A stretch of DNA of 64,000 nt from Leucaena leucocephala (lineage: Eukaryota; Streptophyta; Magnoliopsida; Fabales; Fabaceae). Location: contig CM073558.1 in assembly GCA_037074615.1 (NCBI GenBank), positions 10,106,001 through 10,170,000 of the forward strand, read 5' to 3'. The notes under the pieces are model-generated. The model did not search any database, was not told the DNA's origin, and was given only the letters and a program-made list of their open reading frames with translations. The position numbers were made by a program, and so were the translations under genes. This document shows positions 1 to 11,699 of the stretch, one piece after another (the stretch's first letter is position 1; the number at the start of each line of letters is the position of its first letter).

Positions 1-173
1 TTATTTTTTTAAACTATAATTTTTTTATATGTTGGTTTTTCTAAACATGATTCACTGAACGAGTTAGGTTGAACATCACATGACCCAATCGCCTAACGAC
101 TTTAAAATGGACCATTTATTTGTAGTGTCAAAATGGACCACTTATTCGTAGTGTTAAAATGGAGGGAGACTCC
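1..173. other. Left flank of CACTA element, with a short tandem repeat
   Basis: No gene is visible. A 26-bp unit beginning AAAATGGACCA occurs from 104 and again from 130, with a third partial start at 156. The last three bases, TCC at 171-173, are the left target-site duplication of the CACTA element. Confidence 0.6.
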
Positions 174-447
174 CACTACAAAGAAATAAAGTTTTGGCAA
201 TAATTTCTCAGCGGTGACAAAAATTGTTGCCACTGAAAATAGATTGTTAGAGGCGATTATAATTGTCACCACTAAAACATTTGAGTTTTTGCAGTGATAA
301 CAAAGTTGCCGTTGAAAGTGAGACTTTCAGCGGCGACTTTTATTTGTCGCTGCAGATATTATGACCTTCTACAGCGACTTATGAAATTTACCGCTAAAAG
401 TCTTCATCAGTAAGACTTTCAGTGGCAATGTTATTTGTCACTGTTGA
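174..447 (+). repeat. CACTA 5' subterminal repeat region
   Basis: Repeated motifs such as CAGCGGTGAC, CAGCGGCGAC and GTCACCACT occur in both orientations about every 20-60 bp. Such arrays are the binding region for the element's own DNA-binding protein in En/Spm elements. Matching motifs sit at the right end. Confidence 0.75.
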
Positions 448-635
448 ATGTCAATTTATTTACCTCATCCTACCGCGCCTGTGCCACTATTCTCTCATCA
501 CTTTACTCTTCTCTTATTCCGTTCTTGCTTCTTCTATGCCCTAGCTGCATCGGCGTCGTTCCTGAGCTCACAGCTACCCTTGTGGCAGTGTAGTCCTACG
601 TCATGCCCCGTCTCACAGCCTCAGACTCTGCTCTC

Positions 636-1269
636 GCCAGTCGCCACCGCATCATTTGGTCGTCTAGTACTCTGATTGTTGGCTTCTCACCACGTCCTAG
701 ACTCCCAGTTACATCGGCTTCGTGTCAATTTCGTGCTAGTTGCCATGCACTGTCGCTTCGTCTGCTAAAATTGGCGCCTTGAAGGGTTGATTTCAAAGAA
801 CACTTGGTTTCTTTTGCTCTATAATCGATGCTGTGAAGGTTTGAAATCGATGTCGTATGCTCTCTAATATTTATGTTTTCTTCTTGGTCAATGTGAACTC
901 CTTGATGATTATTTTTAGTCTTCTTGGATTCGCTAAGTTTCTGCTTGGATTTGCCAGTTGCCACCACGTCGTCTGGTGGTCTGGTAATCTGATTGTTGGC
1001 TTCTCACCCAGTCCCAAACTCTCAGTTACATCGACCTTGTGTCGATCTCATGCCAGTTGCCATGCGTTGTCGCCTCGTCTGTTGAAATCAGCACGGTGAA
1101 GGGTTTATTTCAAAGAACACTTGGTTTCTTCTGCTCTCTAATCGACGCCATGAAATCGACAATGTGAAGGTTTGAAATCAATGTCATGTGCTCTCTAATA
1201 TTTATGTTTTCTTCTTGGTCAATGTGAACTCCTTTATGCTTATTTTCTGTCTGCTTGGATTCGCTTAGT
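636..1269 (+). repeat. 317-bp tandem duplication in the CACTA 5' region
   Basis: The segment from 636 (GCCAGTCGCCACC) repeats from 953 (GCCAGTTGCCACC), and landmarks such as GATTGTTGGCTTCTCACC recur at 674 and 991, giving a period of 317 bp. Copies differ by scattered substitutions and small indels. The region lies upstream of the transposase frame, so it is probably leader or first-intron sequence. The open frames across it look fortuitous. Confidence 0.8.
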
Positions 1270-2329
1270 ATTTAGATGTATACATATTAACAGCTGGGCT
1301 TATGATTTTTCTTTTCAATCATGCCTCCCATTGTAGTCTGATGCATTGAGCAAGTTTAATTAACAATTGTTTACATTGCTTTTACGTGTGTCCTGCTCGT
1401 GTTATACAAGCATTTTGCCCAATCTGTTTGGATGCTTTTTTTCATTTTCTCCACATATTTCTTTCTTTTTTGACATGTCTGATTGTTCGCTAACTATGAT
1501 GTCTGATTGTTATGAACCGTGATAATATGGAATTGATGCTTTATGCTTGATACAGATGCTTTATGCTTAATGGTTGTTCAAAAAATCTTTTCTGTCAAAC
1601 TCATTGTTTTTGTTGGTACAGGAATTTTTGGGAAATGATTGTGTTTCTCATTATTCCACTCATAGGCTTATGTCTAGAAAATGAAAAAGACGGAGCCAAT
1701 AACGTAGAAATAGGGAGGCATCTTCCTTTTATCTTGCTAAATTCTTAATCAAAATCATTAGCTGCAACCATAAAGCTAAACAAAGTGGGATCTCTCTAAA
1801 TTTACATACTAGTCTATATTATGACTTGAGACATTTTGGATTTATTTGACGCTTCATTTTAAACCATTGACATGGAGCTATATATTTTCATATTCATAAA
1901 TATATACTTTATTATTTACAAGCTAATTAATTAAATGGGATCCATAAATGCTTTATATATATACCTATTAGTTTATGTAACGGATATCAATTAATATTAG
2001 TAGTGTCAATTAATCGATATCCTGAGAATTGATTATTATTGGTTTATTTTATGTTCATGTTGTGATTATAGGTAAATATTAACTTGTTCATGACGTTATG
2101 AAATAGTAGCTAAGATTTTATTATTTCAATATAGTATTTTAATATGATGTTTTTAATTACGGTTTAGTTTGTCAATAATAATCAAATCAATAAACCTCAA
2201 ACTAGTGTTTTGATTAGTTCAACAATTCATATGAATTTTAAATCATATTAATATATATACTATTTATATACTAACATGTTTGTTGAATTTTGTTGTTGTA
2301 TCCTAGGTTTAACTATTTAGGGAATATAA

Positions 2330-3010
2330 ATGGATAATAGTTGGTTACATATTAGAGACATAGACAACCTATCATATATTAGAGGAGTAGATGCTTTTCT
2401 AGAATGGGCATTTAGTCAACCTGATATGGTAAATCAAATATGTTGCCCTTGTAAAAGATGCATGAATGTTATATTTAAAGTGAGAAGAGATGTTAGGACA
2501 AACTTATTGAGCAAGAGTTTCTGGAATAGTTATACGGTGTAGGAGTTGCATGGGAAAATTAGAAAATTTCAGATAGATTGTAGAACTTCTACTAATGACA
2601 TAGAAAATGGTACTGATAATGAGAACTTTGCAAGGATGGTATGCAATGCATATGGAGTTCCATGTGTGAATTATACAAATACTAGCGACTGTGAGAGCGA
2701 AGAGCCTAATATGCAGGTTAAAAGGTTCTTTGACTTGTTAAAAGATGCTAAAACTGAACTTTATCCAGGTTGTGTCAAGATGTCCAAACTTTCTTTTATT
2801 GTAAAGTTGCTGAAATGCCTTAACCATTGGAGTAATAAATCTATGGAGGTGTTGTTGGGCTTGTTAAAAGAAGTTCTCCCAGAGGGGGCTTTAGCGCCAA
2901 ACTCATTATATGAAGCCAAGAAGATAATTCATGATTTGAGTTTAGATTACCATAAAATTGATGCTTGTGAGAATGATTGCATATTGTATTGGGGGAGCAC
3001 ACAAATGTAG
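2330..3010 (+). pseudogene. TNP2-like transposase, N-terminal transposon-associated domain (broken)
   Basis: The reading starts with MDNSWLHIRD and continues through YIRGVDAFLEWAF and CCPCKRC, the pattern of the N-terminal transposase-associated domain of plant CACTA TNP2 proteins. A TAG stop at 2540-2542 interrupts the frame, which continues in phase to 3010. The second part contains the FFDLLKDAKTELYPGC and KLSFIVKLLKCL stretches that precede the TNP2 core. A run of short frames follows, so the protein is not made. Confidence 0.75.
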
Positions 3011-4562
3011 AATCATGTCCTAAGTGTAATATGCCTAGATGGAATGTAAACAAACAGGAAGAAGGTTCCACATAAAGTTTTGAGAAATTTTCCCATAACA
3101 CTAAGGCTATAAAGACTATATATGGCAAGAAATATAGTTAAAGAAATGAGGTGGCACAAGGAGAAACACGCAAATGATGATGTACTGAGACATCCAGCTA
3201 ATTCTTTAGCTTGAAAGCACTTTGACAACCAGTACCATAACTTCTATGCTTATGCAATAAGTGTTCGATTGGGTTTAGCAAGTTATGGATTTCAACCTTT
3301 CGGGAATATGAATGCCAATCATAATATCTGGCCTGTTGTCTTAGTGCTATATAACTTGCCACCATGGCTATGTATGAAAAGCCCATACTTTATGATGACA
3401 CTTCTTATTCTTGGTCTAAAGTGTCCAAGTGATGAAATAGATGTTTACATCCAACCAATAATTTAGGAGTTGAAGTAATTGTGGGAAGTAGGGGTACAGA
3501 CATATCATACATATTGTCAATCAAATTTTATCATGCATGCAGCAATATTGTGGACTATAAATGATTTTCCTGCATATGGAAACCTTTTAGGATGATCAAC
3601 TAAAGGTAAACTGCATGTCCATGTTGCCACAAAGACGCGTATTGTATTTTGATAAGGAGCAAGTTGTCTTACATGGGGCATAGGCGTTTTCTTCCACAAA
3701 ATCACCCATGGCATAAAAATAAGATATCATTTGATGGTAAAGAAGAGCATATGGATCCACAAATTCTATTGACTAGAGATGAAGTACTTAAGCAACTACA
3801 ACACTTAGGTGATGTGTCATTTGGGAAGGGTACAAAATGAAAGCGTTATACACATAATAATGCTTACAATTGGAGGAAAAAAAGTATTTTTTTCCAATTG
3901 CCTTATTGGAAGAACTTGCTAATACGGCATAATCTTGATGTGATGCATATAGAAAGAAATATTTCTCATAACATTATGTGCACGGTGATAGATTGGTTGG
4001 AAAGACGAAGGATACAATTAAAACTAGACACGACTTGATGGACTTGGGTATTTGGAGTGATATGTACCCAATTGAAGATGGTAATAATATTTTTATTCCT
4101 CTTACTCCTTACATATTGTCTCCTGAGAATAAACAATCCCTTTTAAAATTCTTGGCTAACTTAAAAGTGCCTGATACTTTTTCATCTAATATTTCAAGAT
4201 ATGTCAACATTCAAGAGCAAAAATTATTTAGTTTGAAGTGTCATGATCACTATGTGTTATTGCAAGAGATTAACAAACAATCCCTTTTAAAATTCTTGGC
4301 TAACTTAAAAGTGCCTGATACTTTTTTATCTAATATTTCAAGATGTGTCAACATTCAAGAGCAAAAATTATTTAGTTTGAAGTGTCATGATCACCATGTG
4401 TTATTGCAAGAGATATTTTCAATTGCAATACGTGGGTTATTACCTTTTAAGGTGTGTAAACCAGTTATAGAGTTGGGAAATTTTTTTAAAATTCTTTGTT
4501 CGAAGTCTTTATCATGTGAACTACTTGAAAAATTCCAAAGTAAGATAATATTGACATTGTGA
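3011..4562 (+). pseudogene. TNP2-like transposase core remnant
   Basis: Several frames carry consecutive pieces of the TNP2 core: RLGLASYGFQPFGNM and NIWPVVLVLYNLPPWLCMK (3269-3466), then a segment with YMGHRRFLPQNHPW and FDGKEEH (3649-3840), then a long frame (3978-4562) leading into DUF4218-like sequence ending near LLEKFQSKIILTL. Frameshifts and stops separate the pieces. The last frame holds an in-frame 48-codon duplication, listed separately. Confidence 0.72.
4131..4418 (+). repeat. 144-bp in-frame tandem duplication in transposase remnant
   Basis: Two adjacent 144-bp copies (4131-4274, 4275-4418) each encode 48 residues beginning NKQSLLKFLANLKVPDTF and ending VLLQEI. They differ at three residues only. 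The duplication keeps the frame and is younger than most of the other damage in the element. Confidence 0.9.
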
Positions 4563-4754
4563 AAGTTGGAGATTATCTTCCCACCTACTTTTTTTATGTG
4601 ATGGTTCACTTGCCAATACACTTGGCAGGAAAGGCAAAAGTTACTGAACCAGTTCAATATTATTGGATGTATCTAATAGAAAGGTAACATGAGTCAATAT
4701 CATTGTATATTTATTATTCATAACTACAGAAGTTTAATTAATTTTAATGCACTA

Positions 4755-5032
4755 GGTATTTGAGGACACTCAAATCGTATGTTGACAATAGAGCTCGACC
4801 TAAAGGATCAATTGCAGAAGGATATTTGGCAAACGAAAGTCTCATATTTTGCTCAAGATATTTAAAAGATTTTCCTACAAAATTTAATGTGCCACGTAGG
4901 AATGATGATACTGATGATGATATCAACCATGAGTTTTCAATATTGAACAAAAGTGGTCAAGTTAAGGGACATTGTGAGTCAATTTCTCTTCCCTATGAAG
5001 AGTACTGTCAAGCAAGAATGTATGTGCTATAA
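4755..5032 (+). pseudogene. TNP2-associated DUF4218 segment
   Basis: After an acceptor-like AG the frame reads RYLRTLKSYVDNRARPKGSI and AEGYLANESLIFCSRYL, a well-conserved stretch of the DUF4218 region of CACTA transposases. It follows the segment ending MYLIER near 4683, as in related genes where an intron falls at this point. It is an exon of the same dead transposase. Confidence 0.72.
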
Positions 5033-5499
5033 AATTGTGAAGAAGTTTGGCCATTTATGGAGTAAGTTGCTTGACTTAAAGAGAAAATTTATTTGTCATA
5101 ATGCATATTATTCTTATTGATTTTTAAATTTGTAGGGAATATACAACAGAGCTTGAAGCCCATGGATCAAGAAGTGAGCATAACCAATATGAGTTTCTTT
5201 AATGGTTTCATTCACATGTAAGTTATAACATTTTTATCCATGATATTTCTTGCAATTATATTAGTATAAAATATCTAACACGTGACTTTTGTCCTCAAAG
5301 GTGACATCATTGTCTACACAGAGCCATGTGAATGATGAAATAATAAGTTTATCAATTGGTCTATTGATGATGGTGAATCGTTATTACATCTTCATATGCT
5401 ATAGATTTTGTTTTCATACATAAGATCGTGCAATAGGAAAAAATCCAAAATAGTGGTGTCTTGGCTAAGGGTGATGACACTAATGCTGACAAAGAATAT

Positions 5500-5911
5500 T
5501 ATGGTGTGTTACAGCATATTTATGAGTTGTCTTACATAGGTAACAAAAAAGTATACTTGTTTAAGTGTCATTGGTGGGATGTAGCTCATTATGACAAAGG
5601 ATATAAGGTTGATAAGTATTAACACGCAATATTCATTACAAACGAATGAACCATTTATTCTAGCATCTCAATCTAAGCAAGTTTTCTATGTGGATGACAT
5701 TGTTGCACCCGGTTGGCTCGTTGTTGTCAAAACAAACCCACGTGACTTGTTTAATGTACCAACTGATAATGATACTGATGATAATATGGTCAATGATTTC
5801 ATGGTTGAAAGAGAACCTTATCAACAGTTGGTGGTAGACTTAAATATTTACCATGCGAGTCCTACACAAGTTGATGATATTATCATTAACTTATATGGAG
5901 AAGCTGGATAA
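5500..5911 (+). pseudogene. TNP2-associated DUF4216 segment
   Basis: Frames here carry the LFKCHWWDVAHYDKGYKVD pattern just before 5620, then PFILASQSKQVFYVDDIVA and GWLVVVKTNPRDLFNVP. This is the order seen in DUF4216 at the C-terminus of CACTA transposases. A stop splits the two parts. Downstream to 6050 the sequence is acidic and of low complexity. Confidence 0.7.
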
Positions 5912-6480
5912 ATGCAAACCTTAGTTCAAAGAGAACCATCACAACTACATAAAACTAATGCCATAGAGACTGAATTTACTGATGAAGAGGATCTTCTTGA
6001 TGACTTTGATAGTGATACTGAAGAAGAAAGTGACATAGAAAGTGAATAGAAGAAACAAATAAATCATAAGATATTGATAGAACTAATAGTCCGACGGAAG
6101 ATTAAATTGAATGAAATTGATATAGTAGATTGTATTAATATATAGATTGACTATTGATTGCTTGCTAATTTTGATTTGATTGATTGCTATTTGTTAAATG
6201 AAATGTATATTTTTACAGGATATATCAGTATTAAAGAGAGGTCGATGTCAGAAATGTCTTTCTATTACATCTCATGACAATACAAATAGCCGAGATACAT
6301 GATCTATACCTCAATCAAGACCTATTCTTTCACCTCTATCACTACAACAACTTGAGGAATACCTGCTAATTCTCCTCCTACTCCCCATACTCAAAATAGT
6401 AGTGCAGGTAAGTTTGCTTTAATTTTATAATAATTGATTTATATTACATGTAACATTTAATTGTTCTAATTCAACTTCAA

Positions 6481-7930
6481 TGATGGGCTCTTCTAGTGCA
6501 ATAAACAAGCGCAGAGGAGTTTATAAGTCTATTAACGTGAATTTGAGGACTGCACAAGGAGCAAAGATTCGAGTCAAATTTTTTGATTCCATGTCAAGAG
6601 TAATCGGTCTATAAGCAAGAGACTTTTCTAATTATTATAGTTTAACTCTTAGAACCATAGTCTCTTTTAGGGATGGTGGAGGTAACTAGAAGAATATTTT
6701 TGAAAAATATGGTCAGGATATAATTTTAAAAATGAAGGTATTATTTATGTCAAATTTTTTCACTTATCTTAGTTTATTTATAGTTATATAAAGTGTTCAT
6801 ATTCATTTGTTTCAGGATAAATTTGAACCTGCTGATGCAATTACTAAAGAAAAGTTTTATATAACTATATCAATTATTTTACAAAATACATTAAAAAATT
6901 GGAAGACTAATCTACACTCTCACTATAAGAAATATGAGACTGATGAGGATAGTTGGTTGATCCTCCTCAAACTATTAGTTTTCAAGATTGGGAATGGTTA
7001 TTAATATATTTTAAGTATGACATGTTTAAGGTACCTCACTATTCTTCTAAATAAATTATCTTTTTTATTTCAATAATAAAAATTCTTATTAGTTACCAAA
7101 TGTTGTTGTAGAACTAAAGTCCAAGAAACACGATAAATCGAGAAAAACAAATGACTAAACATACTTGTGGTCCTCGATCATTTGCAGAGATTGAGTTTGC
7201 TATAGTAAGTTCAATCTATCACCACTATAATTTAAGTTTTTAATCATTTTTTATTTTAAAATATATTCTTTATATTTTATATATTATTATTTTGTAGAGA
7301 GATCCTATTACTGGATAACCTATTCCTCCTGACCAGCTTTAGGAAATCACGCATACTAGGAAGACTTTAGATAGACAAGTAGTGTGGGCTGACCCATAAT
7401 CTGAACAGATTCATGTATGCATTGTAGTTCAATATTTTATTTTGATTTATTTTTATTATTAATCTAATAGTTTTATATATTTTTTATAGAGTCGTATGCA
7501 CGAATTTTCTCAGCAACAAGACCAAGATTTAGAGAATGATGCTCGAATGACGTTAGAGGAAATATTGACGACAGTTCTTGGTGAGAGGTCAGGGTATGTA
7601 AGAAGGAAAGGGTAAGGAGCAAAGCCTTCAAGGAAGAGAAATCACCCTCAATCTAGTGATAGTTCAATTGTCCAGAGTATGCGTGCCCAATTGCAGGAAG
7701 AGTTTGATAAAAAATTTCAAGAGGAGAAAAAATTGAGGCAAAGCGTGTAGCAGAGCATACAAAGATGGAAGAAAAGTGTGTAGCAGAGCATGAAAAGATG
7801 CAAGAAGAGCGTGTGCAATTCGAGTAAAGAGTAATGGAACAAATGGAGCAAAATATACAAACTTCATTCACTGTTTTGGTACATAGGAGACCACCACATG
7901 TACCTACTTCTTCTACTCCTAGTATTGGTC
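6481..7930 (+). pseudogene. Second CACTA gene, plant transposase Ptta/En-Spm-like (broken)
   Basis: A separate coding remnant starts near 6481 (MGSSSAINKRRGVYKSINVN) and includes YETDEDSWLILL (6807-7004), a basic segment near 7130-7200, and a glutamine/glutamate-rich coiled-coil tail around 7500-7870 (MTLEEILTTVLGERSGYVRR, then repeated EERV/AEHEKMQ units). This order matches the second gene of plant CACTA elements (PF03004-like). Stops and apparent intron sequence interrupt it. Confidence 0.6.
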
Positions 7931-8139
7931 ATTCTATATAATATTTGTGTATAAACTGAACAATTTTATTTTAATTTTAAATATTTAAATAATTGAAATA
8001 ATTTCATATTTTATACGATGATCAAAATTATTTATCTATGTTATGATATTCTGGTTTATTTAGTTATTTATCATTATTTTTGTGATTAAATTATATTTTT
8101 TTATATAAGAAAAATTATAGGAAACAATTTTAAAAACAA

Positions 8140-8388
8140 TACCAACTTTTAGTGGCGACAGACAAATTGTCGGCACATATTCACTTTTAAGTGGTGACTT
8201 GCTGATTAATTTTTAGGTGCGACTTTTGTCACCGCCTTTGACTTACCTTTATTAGTGACAAGGTGGACGACATATGTTAAACTTTCAGCAGTGACATAGT
8301 GTTGCCGCTAATAATTGACATTTAGCGGTGACTTTTGTACCTTTAGCAGCGATATAAATCACTGTTGAAAGTCAATTTTTTTATAATG
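8140..8388 (-). repeat. CACTA 3' subterminal repeat region
   Basis: Repeated AGTGGCGAC, GCGGTGACTTTTGT and CAGTGACA motifs mirror those of the left end. The region finishes with the decayed terminal repeat at 8388. Confidence 0.75.
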
Positions 8389-8391
8389 TCC

Positions 8392-10800
8392 TTTAGGCAC
8401 AAATAACACCATTTCACCCTTCAACCTCTAGCTGGGGTTTGATAGGGTCAGGTTTATCCAATCCAACACTTTTTTCCTCTATATATTCATTGTCTAATAA
8501 CCTTTTCTAACATTCTAGGTGTTGTTTTCTTCAATTTTTTGAGCACTATGCAAGGAAACTAATTTTGAAGCCAAAAATGCAAGTTTTCAGATGACTCAAT
8601 CTTGTAAGCAAACTTCCTCCATTCTTTTTTCACGTACGGTTGTTTTGTATTTATTTTCTTTGATTATAGAGTTTTATCATAAGCATTCTATGTCTATAAA
8701 CACATTCATATAATGATAAAACATATATATGAACATAACAAAAAATACACCATGCAACTAGTAGAAAAAAGGAACCAAGGATAATAATGAAGCATTCAAC
8801 AAACTCAACAGATTAAACTAATATAAAGGATTTGTGGTATGTTTATGAGAAGAAAATCATGTCTTGATTAATCACAAAATGGTGAAAATTTCTTTTGAAG
8901 TATGTTAGAATAATGCAACGCAACAAACGTACAAGACACACGGTGGAAGTAGGAAAAAAGTATGATATAATAATGCAACACGGACCTCAAGAAAACACTA
9001 TACTTTGATACCATTGAAGGAAGATAGGTGTATCTATGAATTGATGAAATGATCAATATACCAACATATAACTAAGTCATATAACATACTCTTTTTTCAC
9101 AACAAATAACACTATACGAGGAGAGAAGAAAATAGGGGAGAGAGAGAAGTTATGCAAGAGTTGTTCATTAATTGTTTCAAATTGACTCCCTCAAAACCAA
9201 TTAATCCGATGTCTCATATGGGTGGTTACAAGGATTTAAATTTTATGATTTTTTTTCTGGACCCATATTTCTCCTTATTCACATAATAACTCCACTTGTA
9301 TTGGACTTGCGCCCTAAATTCCCAAGGTTAGACTAAGTAAACCCAACAAGCTTGACAAAGCTCATAAGACCACTAGACTGAAAATACAAAATGGAGCTAC
9401 AAGAAGGATAGGCAACCCATGGTAGAACTCATAGTTGAGAACAAAACTGACCTTTCAACTTTTAGATTGAGTCTGTACTAAAAAAAATTTAGATTGAGTA
9501 TTTAGGTCTCCACTTATTACTAATAAAGAAAACAATTATTATTATTGTTTCTATTACCACTACCATATGAAATTATTAGTTATTAATTTGTAGTTTTTAA
9601 AGTGACAATTATTTTACTATAAAATACAAACTTCGGAATTACAGTTACTTTTGGAAGGAGCGTGTTTATCAAATTTCATCCTAATAAATGTAATTTTTAC
9701 TATATCTAAGAGGCTTCTCAGACTTTGCACTAACTGATCTCAACGGTCACATATATGTTCTTTGGTTGTTGGCAGGCCCATAAACGAAACATTCTACCTC
9801 TTTACCAATTGGATAGGGCAATTTTTAACAATGTAGGGAATTCAAAAACATTTCTAATCTCCTGCTAACAAATATTCCCCAAAACTGCATGCCATGTTGG
9901 TGGCTATGTTGTTTAAATTCCTATATGATCAAGTACCAAATTTGACAAGTGAATCGTTTGCTACTCTGACCCATTCTGTGAGCACCACTAATTCTCAGGG
10001 GATATCACTTCAACTTAGTAAAGCATTTGTTAAGTCACTGGTTGATGCCATGTAGTTGAGTAGGTTCTTAATGACCAATGTTGACATTTTAATTTTCATT
10101 AAGAAATTTCCTTTTAAAGTACCAATAATGGTAATGGCATAAATAGCCTAAATCCATTATTTCACTACATTTTTAGCGATGGCACCTGGTATCGGTATTA
10201 CCCTTGATAGTTTTTAAATGCCGGTCTTCCAGTTCACGAAATGGGTCAGAATCCATTATTTTTAAATATTGTTTTATCATGGCCTTGTGATAATCTCTTG
10301 ACTTGAAGGAGTTTATGTTTTCTAAATTTCTATTGATACTTATATTTCATATTTTCCAAATCGCTTCATTCTCTCTATAATGATATCTCATACCTACTTA
10401 TACTCCCAATTTAATGTTTGAACCTCTACATTATATTTAGTGATTCTTAATTATTGCTCCTAAGTTAATATAGGATAATTGGACTAATGAAATTAACATA
10501 CCAAACAAAAGCTCTTTATAAAATTTGGGTCTCTCTGATAAATCTGTTTATCATAGCCATTTTTACTTTGTTTTTCAGTTTTTTCTCGAATTAAGATTTT
10601 CCTATTCCTAGCTTGTTTGAATCCTGAAACACTTAAACTCGGATATATGAGAATTCCAAGATTTGTCATTAATGCATTATAGGAATTAGTTGCTTGAAGC
10701 TGTTTTTTTTATAATTCGATGATTTTAGTGGGGAAAACTACAATAAGAATTGAAAATTTTAGGGTTTGGCATCTTACTCTTATTATTAGTAGGGGTTCAT
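8392..10800. other. Intergenic, nothing recognised
   Basis: I see no gene, RNA or transposon end here. The stretch is AT-rich with short stop-broken frames on both strands. It begins directly after the CACTA target duplication. Confidence 0.5.
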
Positions 10801-10828
10801 TGAATTTTTTAAAGGTAAGAATGAGATC

Positions 10829-11534
10829 TTGATAAGGGCTAATAGAACTAGTTTCTTTCTACTGCTCTTATTGCCATGTTTTCTTTCTCTTCCATTTCTA
10901 AATACTCAGTCATCTTCTTCTTTTGGGTTATCAACATGCTTATTGGATGCCATTCTTCATAACTATGCTTTTAGGGCCCTCGTTAGGGTAAGAATTGGGG
11001 TTGTTGACTGAACATTTTTATCCTTTACCTAGTTACACTTATTTAGCTCCTATTCTTGGTCTGTTTGCTTATTCTGCTTTAAATTTGTTTGCTGCTTAGT
11101 TTCCTAAACTGGACATAAGAGCTTCTGATCAACCAATTTTGATCAAGTTCCTAAATGTGAAGAAGAAGAACAATCAACCACACTCTAAATTATCATAATC
11201 ACAACCCAAATTTGTGTACTTTGATTTGAACAGTTCATTTCAATTTGACATTCTATTACCTGGGAATGTTTGCTCAACTGGACAACAAGGGTACTTCTCT
11301 ATAGTTATGGAAGAGGCTGAATCTCCATCTCTATCACCAACACCTTCTACTTCTAGTGGAGTTCCAAGTGAAGAAGCAGATCATGGGAAGAAGAAGTCCT
11401 ATGTTCCATGGAGAATTTTTGGATCTTTAGTTGGTGGGTTGGTTTTGTTGATAGTATTGTATCTTCTAGTTGTTAGTGTTAGGAAGTCTAAAGAAGCAAT
11501 GAGGATACAGGAAATGAAGCTCAACTCAAGGTGA
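10829..11534 (+). pseudogene. DUF1191-like membrane protein, internally deleted
   Basis: The first part (10829-11011) has a hydrophobic signal-like stretch (FFLLLLLPCFLSLPF) and then LLDAILHNYAFRALVRVRIG, the N-terminal signature of plant DUF1191 proteins. The second part starts near 11100 (PKLDIRASDQPILIKFLNVK), has a TAA stop at about 11197, and then runs open (11214-11534) through FDLNSSFQFDILLPGNVCST, a Ser/Pro/Thr-rich linker and a transmembrane helix (IFGSLVGGLVLLIVLYLLVV) followed by basic residues. The central ectodomain, roughly 100 residues in family members, is missing, and no ATG begins the N-terminal part. I read it as a single-pass membrane-protein pseudogene. The family assignment is from memory of its motifs. 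Confidence 0.6.
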
Positions 11535-11699
11535 GAATTTGCTTTACCTACTTCCACCAAGCAAGACCACCACATTGACCAAATGATGTTTCAATTTGTG
11601 TAATGTTCAACTTCTATAATGTTAAATTTTGTAATGTTCAACCATTGACCAACTGATGTTCCAACTGACTATGACCACATTTTCTTATGATTGTGTCCA

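Larger units (their letters stand above)
174..8388 (+). mobile_element. CACTA (En/Spm) DNA transposon, full length but inactive
   Basis: The left end reads CACTACAAAGAAATA and the right end, read inward, CATTATAAAAAAATT: a decayed terminal inverted repeat in which the differences are mostly C to T. A 3-bp duplication TCC flanks it (171-173 and 8389-8391), as expected for CACTA elements. Both ends carry clusters of short GC-richer subterminal motifs (GCGGTGAC, GCGGCGAC, CAGTGATA). Between them lie remnants of a TNP2-type transposase gene and of a second transposon gene with a coiled-coil tail. Both are broken by stops and frameshifts, so the copy cannot code for its own movement. Length 8215 bp, typical for autonomous CACTA elements. 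Confidence 0.88.

Noticed and set aside
448..675. A small protein gene with many Ser/Leu codons
   Set aside because: It overlaps the CACTA leader and one copy of the 317-bp duplication. No motif, and the second copy does not keep the frame.
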